The position numbers and the translations under genes are program-made. Below the pieces are notes generated by a model. It made no database searches, had not been told where the DNA came from, and saw nothing but the letters and a program-made list of their open reading frames with translations. From the NCBI GenBank assembly GCA_003149835.1, contig QAMX01000132.1:1-14092 (forward strand): 14,092 nucleotides of DNA, read 5' to 3'. Origin of the DNA: Clostridiales bacterium. Its GTDB lineage: Bacteria > Bacillota > Clostridia > Oscillospirales > QAMX01. Shown one piece after another: positions 7,437 to 14,083 of this stretch (positions within the stretch are counted from its first letter, which is position 1; every line of letters begins with the position of its first letter).

Positions 7437-8189
7437 ATGCTTGAGCTTACGCACGTCAATAAAACTTATGCCAAGGGAAAGATCAAGGCGGTAGACGATT
7501 TTTCGCTCTCTGTCCGGCGCGGCGAGATTTTCGGTTTTATCGGCCCCAACGGCGCCGGCAAAACGACGACGATTAAAATGATCATGGGCATTCTGCGGCC
7601 GGACGGCGGAACGATCACCGTCGACGGCGTCGACATTGCCCGCCAGCCGGTCACGGCGAAGCGGAGGATCGGCTATGTGCCCGACAACCAGGAGATCTAC
7701 GACCGCCTCACCGGCCGGGAATACCTGAACTTTATCGCCGATCTCTACCGCGTCGGCAAGGCCGAGCGTCAATCTGCGATGGAAAAATATCTCGCGATGT
7801 TCGACATTCAAAACGCTGTCAACGAGCAGATCCGCTCCTATTCTCACGGCATGAAGCAAAAGCTGATGCTGACCGCCGCGCTGATCCCCGCGCCGGCGCT
7901 CTGGGTGCTCGACGAGCCGCTCGTCGGCCTTGACCCCAAATCCGCCCATCAGCTCAAGCTCGAAATGCGGAACCACTGCAACGCAGGCAACACGGTGTTC
8001 TTCTCGACGCATGTGCTCGAAGTCGCCGAAAAGCTCTGCGACCGCATCGCCATTATCGACAACGGCCGCCTGATCGCGGTCGGCAGCGTCGAGGAGCTCA
8101 AACAGAGTCACGCGGACGGCGCGCTCGGCGGCGAGAGCCTTGAAAGCGTCTTCCTGTCCCTGACGGAGGGCGAGGAGGCGCAGCAATGA
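7437..8189 (+). CDS. ABC transporter ATP-binding protein (CcmA/ABC-2 exporter type)
   Basis: A 250-residue nucleotide-binding subunit of an ABC exporter. Walker A GPNGAGKTT is at 36-44, the Q-loop region 'GYVPDNQEIYDRL' around 79-91, the signature 'YSHGMKQ' at 135-141, Walker B 'LWVLDEP' at 155-161, the D-loop 'GLDP' just after, and the switch histidine in 'STHVLE' at 192. The Q-loop and the 'SHGM' signature resemble ABC-2 type exporters rather than importers. A substrate cannot be told. GGAGG (7423-7427) lies nine bases before the ATG. The stop codon overlaps the start of the permease gene (ATGA, 8186-8189), so the two subunits are translated together and presumably form one transporter at the cell membrane. 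Confidence 0.92.
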   Translation: MLELTHVNKTYAKGKIKAVDDFSLSVRRGEIFGFIGPNGAGKTTTIKMIMGILRPDGGTITVDGVDIARQPVTAKRRIGYVPDNQEIYDRLTGREYLNFIADLYRVGKAERQSAMEKYLAMFDIQNAVNEQIRSYSHGMKQKLMLTAALIPAPALWVLDEPLVGLDPKSAHQLKLEMRNHCNAGNTVFFSTHVLEVAEKLCDRIAIIDNGRLIAVGSVEELKQSHADGALGGESLESVFLSLTEGEEAQQ

Positions 8190-9853
8190 GCGCGGTGTGG
8201 CTGCTTTTAAAGGTTCAGTTCAAAACGCGGTTCAGCCTGCGGGAAATGACTTCTGTGCGTTCCGGCGGCCGGAGCGGAACGCTGAAACGCGCCGCGATGG
8301 CGCTGCTGTTCGCATTTCTGTTTGTCTACCTGATCGCGGTCTATACGCTGCTGCTCAACATGATGCTGACCGCCGCGATTGAATTTGAATATCCGCAGAT
8401 CGTCATGGATCTCGTCGTTCTCTGCACGATGGTTCTGACGGCCGTATTCGGGATCTTCATTGTGTTGTCAAACATCTTTTTAGCGCGCGATTCCACGCTT
8501 CTGTCCTCTCTGCCTGTGTCGGGCCGGCAGATTTTCCTCTCGAAATTTTTGTTTGTCTACCTGAGCGAGGCGGCGATCTCGGCGCTCTTTATCCTCCCCG
8601 CCGTCATTCTCTACGCCGTCAAGGTCGAGGGCGCGATGGGGATCGGCATTTTCCTGCGCGCGCTGTATGTGATCCTGCTCTCGCCGATGCTGCCGCTGCT
8701 CGTCGCGACGCTGCTCGTCTCCGCGCTGATGCTGATCATCGGCCGGCTGCGGCGCAGAGATCTGTTCATCACCGTGGGCTCGTTTGTCATGCTCGCCGCG
8801 CTCATGATCGGCCAATTCGCTATCCAGTCGAAAATGCAGGCGGCGGCGATGACCGGCAACGATTTCTTTGCCGATCTCTTCAAGAACAGCTGGACGACGA
8901 TGAATTCCCTGTCCGTCCCGCCGTTCAGCTGGGCTTCGTTTGGCATTCACGGCGGCGGCGTTACCTCTCTGCTGTCTCTGATCTGCTTTACGATTCTGTC
9001 CCTGATGGTCTTTTTCTTTGTCTGGCTGATTAGCGGCGCGATCTATAAATACGCGGTCTCCGTCAACTCCGAAGCGCGCAAAAAATCGAAGGCCGTCAAA
9101 GCGGGCGAGCTGTCGGCCGGCTCCGCTTCCCCGCGCGCCGCGATTTTCAAAAAAGAATGGCGCGTTTTGTTCCGCACGCCGGTGTATGTGACCAACTCCC
9201 TCTCCGGCGCGGCCATAGCGCTCATTCTGCTGCTGACGCCGGTTTTTTCCGACGGCTTTTCCGCCATCCGCGCGCTGATCGCCGAGCTGCCCTCCCCCAT
9301 CGTCGCGCTGGCGCTCGCCGGTATCATCGTCTTCTTTTCCTCGCTAAATATGGGCGCTTCAACGGTGGTTTCCCGCGAGGGGCGCGCGTTTGAATATCTG
9401 CGGTCGCTCCCGGTCGAGCCGCGCGATCTCTATGCGGCTAAGCTCCTGTTCGGCGTCAGCCTGTGCCTGTTCTGGGCAATTCCGCTCAGCATCGGCGCTG
9501 TGCCCGCCTTCGGCGTCAGCGTGCCCGCCGCGCTCTGCGGCTTTGTGCTCGGTATGCTCGGCAGCGCCCTCGTCTCCGTGCTGGGCGCATGGGTCGATTT
9601 CGTGCGGCCGAAGCTCGCCTGGATCAACGAAACCGAGGCGATGAAGCAGAACATGAACGGCATGCTGGCGATGCTCATCGCAATCGGGCTGACGCTTCTG
9701 TTCGCCGGCGGCGTTTATCTGCTGTTTGCCAAGACGTCGTTCGCGCCGTGGGCGATTCTGGCGCTCTGCGCCGCCGTTCTCGTCGCCGCCTGCGCGCTGG
9801 CCGTATCGGCGGCGCTGAAAGCGGGCGAAAAGGCTTACGGCCGCTCTGAATAA
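8186..9853 (+). CDS. ABC exporter membrane subunit, two-half permease of about 12 helices
   Basis: A 555-residue polytopic membrane protein, partner of the ATPase immediately upstream with which it shares four bases. By eye, hydrophobic stretches lie at about 36-66, 78-100, 126-148, 156-186, 194-214, 260-287, 338-354, 370-392, 418-442, 446-470, 492-515 and 520-545. The chain appears duplicated: 'LLSSLPVSGRQIFLSKFLF' (105-123) recurs as 'YLRSLPVEPRDLYAAKLLF' (404-422), and each half begins with a basic segment ('KVQFKTRF' near 9, 'IFKKEWRVLFRTP' near 320). This fits the large ABC-2-like permeases of Firmicutes (the type I know as ABC_tran_2). One such permease could supply the whole membrane part. 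The substrate is unknown; no drug, lantibiotic or sugar gene is next to it. Confidence 0.8.
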   Translation: MSAVWLLLKVQFKTRFSLREMTSVRSGGRSGTLKRAAMALLFAFLFVYLIAVYTLLLNMMLTAAIEFEYPQIVMDLVVLCTMVLTAVFGIFIVLSNIFLARDSTLLSSLPVSGRQIFLSKFLFVYLSEAAISALFILPAVILYAVKVEGAMGIGIFLRALYVILLSPMLPLLVATLLVSALMLIIGRLRRRDLFITVGSFVMLAALMIGQFAIQSKMQAAAMTGNDFFADLFKNSWTTMNSLSVPPFSWASFGIHGGGVTSLLSLICFTILSLMVFFFVWLISGAIYKYAVSVNSEARKKSKAVKAGELSAGSASPRAAIFKKEWRVLFRTPVYVTNSLSGAAIALILLLTPVFSDGFSAIRALIAELPSPIVALALAGIIVFFSSLNMGASTVVSREGRAFEYLRSLPVEPRDLYAAKLLFGVSLCLFWAIPLSIGAVPAFGVSVPAALCGFVLGMLGSALVSVLGAWVDFVRPKLAWINETEAMKQNMNGMLAMLIAIGLTLLFAGGVYLLFAKTSFAPWAILALCAAVLVAACALAVSAALKAGEKAYGRSE

Positions 9854-9887
9854 GCGTTAGCCGCTGATACGGTCTGTCAGAATTATC

Positions 9888-9901
9888 AACCGATAACGGT
9901 T
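9888..9901. repeat. Short perfect palindrome before the folC ribosome binding site
   Basis: AACCG (9888-9892) and CGGTT (9897-9901) flank ATAA, giving a small hairpin or 14-bp operator-like palindrome four bases before AGGAG (9906-9910). No clear promoter is seen in the 65-base gap between the permease gene and folC, so folC may be read from upstream. Confidence 0.3.
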
Positions 9902-9918
9902 TAAAAGGAGAAAACTGC

Positions 9919-11250
9919 ATGGAAAAACCGATTGCAAACGCCACCTATGAGGACGCGCTCGCTTATATCGCCTCGCACGAGCGCTTCGGCTCCAAGCTCG
10001 GCCTGGAAACCATCGGCCGCTTACTCGACCGGCTCGGAAATCCCCAGAAAGGTCTGAACTTTATCCACGTCGCCGGCACCAACGGCAAGGGCAGCACGAC
10101 GGCGATGATCGCCGGGGCTTTAACGGCCGCGGGCTATAAGACGGGGATGTATATCTCCCCCGCCGTCGAGGCCTTTTCCGAACGCATTCAAATCAATATG
10201 GCGCCCGCCGGCGAGGAGCGCATCGCGGCGGCCGTCTTTGCCGTCAAGGCGGCGGCGGACGCGATGGAGGCGGCCGGCGAAGGCGTCGTGACGGAGTTTG
10301 AGATCGTCACCAGCGCCGCCTTCCTCGTCTACCGCGACTGCGGCTGTGATTTCGCGGTCCTTGAAACCGGCCTCGGCGGCCGCTATGACGCGACGAACAT
10401 CATCGACCGGCCGCTTGCGGCGGTTATCACCTCGGTATCCTTTGACCACATGGCGGTGCTCGGCGATACGCTTGAAAAGATCGCCGCTGAGAAATGCGGG
10501 ATTATTAAAAACGGCTGCCCTGTCGTCGCCTACGCCGAACAGCCGCCTGAGGCGCTGCATACGATTCAGGCCCACTGCGAAGCCGCCGGCTCGGCGCTCA
10601 TCGTTCCGCGGCTCGACGCCTTTTCCGTCGTCAGCCTTGACCTCGACGGCACGCGCTTCCTTTACGAAGGAAAGGAATACGCCACCCCGATGACAGGCGT
10701 TCACTTCGCCAAGAACGCGCTCAGCGCCATCGAGACGTTGAAGCTGCTCGCCAAGGCGGGGTACGCCGTAGACGACGCGGCGATCTCCGCCGGAATCGCC
10801 GGAAAGCCGATGGCGGCGCGGATGGAAAAAATCTATGACGAGCCCTGTGTGCTGCTCGACGGCGCTCATAACCCCGACGGCGTCGAAAAGCTCTGTCAGA
10901 CCATCGACACCGTTTTGCAAGGACGGCGAATCATCACCGTCATGGGCATGCTCCGCGACAAGGATTACGGCAAGTGCATCCCGGAGATCGCGCAGCGCAG
11001 CGACGTGTTTATCGCGACGACGCCTCCGTCGCCCCGCGCGCTCCCGGCGCGCGAAACGGCGGCTCTGGCCAACGGCAAGGCGCCGCTGGTCTGCATCGCC
11101 CAGCGCACGCAGATGGCTTTTATCTCCGCCATGCGCTTTGCCAAGCCCGGCGACGTCGTCCTTTGCTGCGGCTCGCTCTCTTTCCTCGGCGGCTGTAAGG
11201 AAACGCTGCGCTATTTAATCGAAATGGACGCGAAATACAACATATTTTGA
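9919..11250 (+). CDS. folC: Folylpolyglutamate synthase / dihydrofolate synthase FolC
   Basis: A 443-residue member of the Mur-ligase superfamily that adds glutamate to folates, with ATP, in the cytoplasm. The P-loop GTNGKGST is at 53-60 in 'FIHVAGTNGKGST'. Other FolC signatures are 'SPAVEAFSERIQIN' (80-93), 'LETGLGGRYDATN' (148-160), 'FDHMAVLGDTL' (175-185), 'EKCGIIK' (191-197, with Lys192 where the carbamylated lysine is expected) and 'LLDGAHNPDG' in the C-terminal domain. Length is usual for the family. Whether it also carries dihydrofolate synthase activity cannot be decided by eye; no other folate gene is in the window. AGGAG (9906-9910) lies eight bases before the ATG. It stands between an ABC exporter and the spoIIA operon, and may share a transcript with the exporter. 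Confidence 0.95.
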   Translation: MEKPIANATYEDALAYIASHERFGSKLGLETIGRLLDRLGNPQKGLNFIHVAGTNGKGSTTAMIAGALTAAGYKTGMYISPAVEAFSERIQINMAPAGEERIAAAVFAVKAAADAMEAAGEGVVTEFEIVTSAAFLVYRDCGCDFAVLETGLGGRYDATNIIDRPLAAVITSVSFDHMAVLGDTLEKIAAEKCGIIKNGCPVVAYAEQPPEALHTIQAHCEAAGSALIVPRLDAFSVVSLDLDGTRFLYEGKEYATPMTGVHFAKNALSAIETLKLLAKAGYAVDDAAISAGIAGKPMAARMEKIYDEPCVLLDGAHNPDGVEKLCQTIDTVLQGRRIITVMGMLRDKDYGKCIPEIAQRSDVFIATTPPSPRALPARETAALANGKAPLVCIAQRTQMAFISAMRFAKPGDVVLCCGSLSFLGGCKETLRYLIEMDAKYNIF

Positions 11251-11281
11251 CAGAGAATTCGGGTTACAATAAGAGTACCGG

Positions 11282-11306
11282 AAAACGGCCGAAAAGAGCC
11301 GGTTTT
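11282..11306 (+). terminator. Possible terminator after folC
   Basis: AAAACGGC (11282-11289) can pair with GCCGGTTTT (11298-11306) with one bulged base, which would make a small hairpin rich in A-T pairs at its foot. The T residues are part of the stem and no further T run follows, so the call is weak. Confidence 0.3.
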
Positions 11307-11312
11307 GACGAT

Positions 11313-11342
11313 CCGGCCGGCGCGGCAGACAGCGCCGGCCGG
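11313..11342. repeat. Perfect 11-bp all-GC inverted repeat in the spoIIA leader
   Basis: CCGGCCGGCGC (11313-11323) is exactly repeated in inverted form as GCGCCGGCCGG (11332-11342) around the eight-base loop GGCAGACA. No T tract follows, so it is not a standard intrinsic terminator. It lies about 160 bases before spoIIAA and may be a structured leader, a pause site or a factor-dependent stop after folC. Confidence 0.6.
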
Positions 11343-11500
11343 CGGTCATTTCCGGCGCCGCCGTCTCTCCCCTCGCGCCGCACGGCAAAGCGGGGACGGA
11401 CGCGCCGTGCGCCTGACTTTCGCCGAACGTTTTCAGCGGTGCTCCTGTTTTCAGGGCGTTTTTCGGTATCGCAGAAATTCAGAAAGGGGATCACAAACGA

Positions 11501-11818
11501 ATGACCGTGGAATATTCCGCGACAGAGGACGGCGGCCGCCTGTCGTTTGCGGGCGAGCTGGATCACCATGCCGCCGCCGCCGCGATCCGCCGCTCCAACG
11601 CCCTGCTCGACGAGCATCAACCCGGCAGCGTCGTGCTTGACCTGTCCGGCATGACCTTTATGGACAGCTCCGGCCTCGCCCTGTTGATGGGACTCCGCAA
11701 ACGAATGGGCTATGTCGGCGGCGAGCTGTGCGTCCGGAACGTGCCGAGGCAAGCCTATCGCGTGCTCGTCAGCGCCGGCATGGACAAGCTGATGAAAATA
11801 TCGAAAAAAGAGGACTGA
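11501..11818 (+). CDS. spoIIAA: Anti-sigma F factor antagonist SpoIIAA
   Basis: A 105-residue STAS-domain protein, first gene of the forespore sigma-F switch. Unphosphorylated SpoIIAA binds SpoIIAB and frees sigma-F; SpoIIAB inactivates it by phosphorylating a serine. The N-terminal 'FAGELDHHAA' (16-25) is characteristic of SpoIIAA rather than of other STAS antagonists, and the phospho-acceptor lies in 'FMDSSGLALL' (53-62), with Ser57 the likely site by comparison with Ser58 of Bacillus subtilis. AAAGGGG (11483-11489) precedes the ATG by 11 bases. spoIIAB follows seven bases after the stop. The operon is expected to be under sigma-H, but I could not find a credible sigma-H promoter in the 250-base leader. 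SpoIIE, the phosphatase that reactivates SpoIIAA, is not in the window. Confidence 0.95.
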   Translation: MTVEYSATEDGGRLSFAGELDHHAAAAAIRRSNALLDEHQPGSVVLDLSGMTFMDSSGLALLMGLRKRMGYVGGELCVRNVPRQAYRVLVSAGMDKLMKISKKED

Positions 11819-11825
11819 ACGGAAG

Positions 11826-12272
11826 ATGAGAGAAACTTCACCGAAGACAAAGCTTGAACTGCCCGCCTCCTCGATCAACGAGAGCTTTGCCCGGGTCTTT
11901 GCCGCCGCTTATGCGACGCGGCTCGACCCGACGCTCGAGGAGCTGGCCGACATCAAAACCGTGATCAGCGAGGCGGTGACCAACGCAATCGTCCACGCCT
12001 ATCCGCAGGGCGGCGGCATGGTATACATAACGGCGCGCGTCGTCAACGGCGACACGCTCGAATATGTGATCCGCGACAAGGGCCGCGGTATCCCCGATAT
12101 CCGTCAGGCTCTGGAACCGATGTTTACTACCGGCGGCGAAGAGCGCAGCGGTATGGGCTTCACGATTATGCAGAGCTTCACCGACCGCATGAGCGTAACC
12201 TCCAAAGAGGGCAAGGGCACAAAGGTGACGCTGCTGAAACGCATCGTCAAACAGCCGTCGCGCGCCAAATGA
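11826..12272 (+). CDS. spoIIAB: Anti-sigma F factor and serine kinase SpoIIAB
   Basis: A 148-residue GHKL-fold protein that binds sigma-F and holds it inactive, and also phosphorylates SpoIIAA with ATP. The N box 'SEAVTNAIVHAY' (48-59) contains Glu49 and Asn53, the G1 box 'RDKGRGIPD' (83-91) contains the adenine-binding Asp84, and 'FTTGGEERSGMGFTIM' (100-115) holds the ATP lid and the Glu-Arg-Ser-Gly-Met-Gly signature typical of SpoIIAB. Length is normal (about 146 in Bacillus). AGAGGA (11809-11814) is the probable ribosome binding site, 11 bases before the ATG. The TGA overlaps the sigF start (ATGA, 12269-12272). Such coupling fits a regulator that must be made along with the sigma factor it binds. 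Confidence 0.96.
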   Translation: MRETSPKTKLELPASSINESFARVFAAAYATRLDPTLEELADIKTVISEAVTNAIVHAYPQGGGMVYITARVVNGDTLEYVIRDKGRGIPDIRQALEPMFTTGGEERSGMGFTIMQSFTDRMSVTSKEGKGTKVTLLKRIVKQPSRAK

Positions 12273-13063
12273 CAGAGGCGCCGTTCAAGCAGGAAAAAGC
12301 GGCGCTCTCAGACGGCGGTCAGGAGGCCAGACGGCCCGAAACGGCCGCGGACGGCGGCGACTACGCGCCGCAGGCGATGCTCGTCGCCGCACAGAACGGC
12401 GAACAGGAGGCCATGGAGACGCTCATTCAGCGCAACGAGGGCCTGATTCACGGCATTGCCCGCCGCTTCACAGACCGCGCGCAGCGAATCGGCGCCGAAT
12501 ACGACGACCTCTATCAGCTCGCCTGCATCGGCTTTATCAAAGCGGTCAGCCAGTTTGATTTTTCTCTGGAATACCGTTTTTCGACTTATGCGGTTCCAAA
12601 GATGATCGGCGAGATCCGCCGCTTCCTCCGCGACGACGGACCGATCAAGGTCAGCCGTTCGGTGCGGGAGGTTTCCGGCAAGATTGAGGCCGCGCGCGAA
12701 TCGCTGCTCAAACGGCTCGGCCGCGAACCCAGCGTCTCGGAAATCGCCGCAGCGACGGGGCTGACCTCAGAAGAGGTCGCCGCACAGGAAAACCGGATGC
12801 CGCAGGTCGTCAGCCCGGACGGCGAAACCGATACGCTGGAAAGCATCCCCGACCCGTCTCAGCCCGAGGAAACGCTGCTGGACAGGCTTGCGCTCTCCGC
12901 CTCGGTCGCCTCTCTGCCGCCGCGCGAGCGCAGCGTTATCAGCCTCCGCTATGAGCGCGGCCTGACCCAGCAGAAGGTCGCGCTGATTCTCGGCGTCAGC
13001 CAGGTGCAGGTTTCGAGAATCGAACGCTCCGCCTTGGAAAAGCTGCGCCGGCTGCTCTGCTGA
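12269..13063 (+). CDS. sigF: RNA polymerase sigma-F factor, forespore-specific (SpoIIAC)
   Basis: A 264-residue sigma-70 family factor, the first compartment-specific sigma factor of the forespore. Region 2 covers about 45-121, including 'YDDLYQLACIGFIKA' (78-92) and 'RFSTYAVPKMIGEIRRFL' (103-120); 'DDGPIKVSRSVRE' (122-134) is typical of the SigF/SigG/SigB group. Region 3 is about 146-175 and region 4 about 212-264, with the helix-turn-helix 'LTQQKVALILGVSQVQVSRI' (232-251). Position after spoIIAA-spoIIAB decides SigF over SigG. The first 33 or so residues are poorly conserved, charged and rich in Ala/Glu. They follow from the ATG that overlaps the spoIIAB stop; no better start with its own ribosome binding site is obvious. 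spoVA genes, which often follow sigF in Firmicutes, are absent; a terminator follows. Confidence 0.96.
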   Translation: MTEAPFKQEKAALSDGGQEARRPETAADGGDYAPQAMLVAAQNGEQEAMETLIQRNEGLIHGIARRFTDRAQRIGAEYDDLYQLACIGFIKAVSQFDFSLEYRFSTYAVPKMIGEIRRFLRDDGPIKVSRSVREVSGKIEAARESLLKRLGREPSVSEIAAATGLTSEEVAAQENRMPQVVSPDGETDTLESIPDPSQPEETLLDRLALSASVASLPPRERSVISLRYERGLTQQKVALILGVSQVQVSRIERSALEKLRRLLC

Positions 13064-13067
13064 CCTC

Positions 13068-13129
13068 GCCGTCGTTGCGCTTCGCCCGCACGTTGGTCTC
13101 CCACGCTTCTCTGCGCGGCGGCTCTTTTT
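13068..13129 (+). terminator. Probable terminator of the spoIIA operon
   Basis: GCCGTCG (13068-13074) pairs with CGGCGGC (13116-13122) with one G-T wobble, followed by TC and five T residues (13125-13129). The loop is long (about 40 bases). The site begins five bases after the sigF stop codon. Confidence 0.5.
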
Positions 13130-13212
13130 GCAACATCAACCCGCCGCGGGCGCGCCGCCCCAGTCGCCGCATCGTCCGCCGCCTCTTTCGCTGTTCTCCA
13201 AGTTTTTATTGA

Positions 13213-13230
13213 AATACGGATTTCCGTATT
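13213..13230. promoter_or_regulatory. Upstream operator, perfect palindrome touching the -35 box
   Basis: AATACGGA (13213-13220) and TCCGTATT (13223-13230) form a perfect inverted repeat around TT. It contains the core TACG-N6-CGTA (13215-13228), identical in half-sites and spacing to the downstream operator at 13261-13278. It overlaps the first two bases of the -35 box at 13229-13234. Confidence 0.7.
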
Positions 13231-13257
13231 GACAAAATATTTGCGGCGTGGTATTAT
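13229..13257 (+). promoter_or_regulatory. Strong sigma-A promoter of the winged-helix regulator gene
   Basis: TTGACA (13229-13234, perfect consensus) and TATTAT (13252-13257) are 17 bases apart, with TGG just before the -10 giving an extended -10 motif. Transcription would start near 13264, leaving a leader of about 38 bases with AAGGGG (13288-13293) eight bases before the ATG. The promoter is bracketed by two palindromes, which points to tight repression. Confidence 0.85.
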
Positions 13258-13286
13258 GTAATTACGCAATAGCGTAATTACATAAT
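13253..13286. promoter_or_regulatory. Downstream operator, 34-bp perfect palindrome over the -10 box and start site
   Basis: The arms 13253-13267 and 13272-13286 are perfect 15-base inverted repeats around AATA. The centre holds TACG-N6-CGTA (13263-13276), the same core as the upstream operator. Each arm also contains GTAATTAC (13258-13265 and 13274-13281), which is itself self-complementary. A repressor bound here would block the -10 box and the start site; as RNA the same sequence would form a hairpin near the 5' end. Confidence 0.75.
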
Positions 13287-13301
13287 TAAGGGGCGATTTT
13301 T

Positions 13302-13964
13302 ATGACGGAACGCGACTATGGCGCGGAGATCGACGCTATGCGGCGGGAAATGCGCGAGATTCAGGCGCTTTTGCGCCGTGATACGCTGGCCACCGGCTCT
13401 GCGGAAGCGCAGACGGCTGAATGGGCCGGGCACGTCAAAAAGGAAGGGCTCGCATCCCGATCCAATCCGGAGCTTTCTGCCGTCCTTGACCGTTTGGAGA
13501 ATCAATGCGGCGAAAACGGCGGCAGCGGCCGGATCGCCTATCTGGGCGTCTTCGCCTCGGGCGGCAGGCAGTCCACCTGGCTGACGGCGAGCAAGGATAC
13601 CGACGAGCTGCTCGACCTGATCGCCAACAGCACGGCGGAAAAGGTTTTAGCCTGTATCGGCAGCCGCGACCGGCTCAATATCCTGCTCTCGCTTCTCAAA
13701 AAGCCGATGACCGTCGCCCAGCTCGTCGCGGAGAGCGGCTATCACTCCACAGGGCAGGTTTATCACCATCTCAAACCGCTCATCGCCGCCGATCTGGTCA
13801 CAGAGGACGCGCAAAACGAAGGCAGGGGCTACTATGTCGTACAGCCCCACCGCGTGCAGGGCATGATCATGCTGCTGGCAGGGATCAGCGATATGCTGGA
13901 CACGCGGTATTCGCACGGCTCCTGGGAAGCCGCTTCCGGCGAAACAAATTCTGAAAACGCATAG
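13302..13964 (+). CDS. Winged-helix (ArsR-like) transcriptional regulator with N-terminal extension
   Basis: A 220-residue DNA-binding protein. The C-terminal part (about 117-187) is an ArsR-type winged helix: 'LACIGSRDRLNILLSLLKKP' (116-135), then the helix-turn-helix 'TVAQLVAESGYHSTGQVYHH' (137-156), 'LKPLIAADLVTE' (157-168) and the wing 'GRGYYVV' (174-180). The first 28 residues are a charged helix (heptad-like, about 8-28) that could be a dimerising coiled coil. Residues 75-115 form an unrecognised segment that might sense a signal. No metal-binding Cys cluster of the ArsR type is present: the Cys residues are 69 and 118 only. It is far longer than classical ArsR repressors (about 100-120). 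The twin palindromes at its promoter suggest that it represses itself. A terminator follows at once, so it is a single-gene unit; its other targets are not visible. Confidence 0.8.
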   Translation: MTERDYGAEIDAMRREMREIQALLRRDTLATGSAEAQTAEWAGHVKKEGLASRSNPELSAVLDRLENQCGENGGSGRIAYLGVFASGGRQSTWLTASKDTDELLDLIANSTAEKVLACIGSRDRLNILLSLLKKPMTVAQLVAESGYHSTGQVYHHLKPLIAADLVTEDAQNEGRGYYVVQPHRVQGMIMLLAGISDMLDTRYSHGSWEAASGETNSENA

Positions 13965-13965
13965 C

Positions 13966-14007
13966 CCGAAACCGGCGCGCAGAAAACCGCGCCGGTTCGG
14001 TTTGATT
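13966..14007 (+). terminator. Rho-independent terminator after the regulator gene
   Basis: The arm at 13966-13979 pairs with 13988-14000 over 13 base pairs with one bulged A, around the loop CAGAAAAC, followed by TTTGATT. It begins two bases after the TAG stop codon. Confidence 0.8.
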
Positions 14008-14036
14008 CATTCCGCGCCGCTCCTGACTTTTCATAC

Positions 14037-14083
14037 AAAACGCCTGTGGGAATCTTCAAATTGAAGATTCCCACAGGCGTTTT
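14037..14083. terminator. 23-bp perfect inverted repeat, possible bidirectional terminator
   Basis: Positions 14037-14059 and 14061-14083 are perfect inverted copies of each other around one A at 14060. The repeat starts with AAAA and ends with TTTT, so it would work as a terminator on both strands, which suggests a gene converging from beyond the right edge. The uninterrupted 23-base stem with almost no loop is longer than a typical terminator, so it could also be a repeat element. Confidence 0.65.

Noticed and set aside
7419..8186. 255-codon open frame on the minus strand opposite the ABC ATPase gene
   Set aside because: It is the mirror of a well-conserved ATPase gene with all motifs on the + strand and has no domain of its own.
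11247..11270. TTGACA and TACAAT after folC as a promoter for spoIIA
   Set aside because: Each hexamer is good but they are only 12 bases apart, too short for sigma-A. TTGACA also overlaps the folC stop codon.
11451..11479. Sigma-H-like pair (AGGG and GAAATT, spacing as expected) just before spoIIAA
   Set aside because: Neither element matches well, and transcription would start near 11486, within the spoIIAA ribosome binding site.
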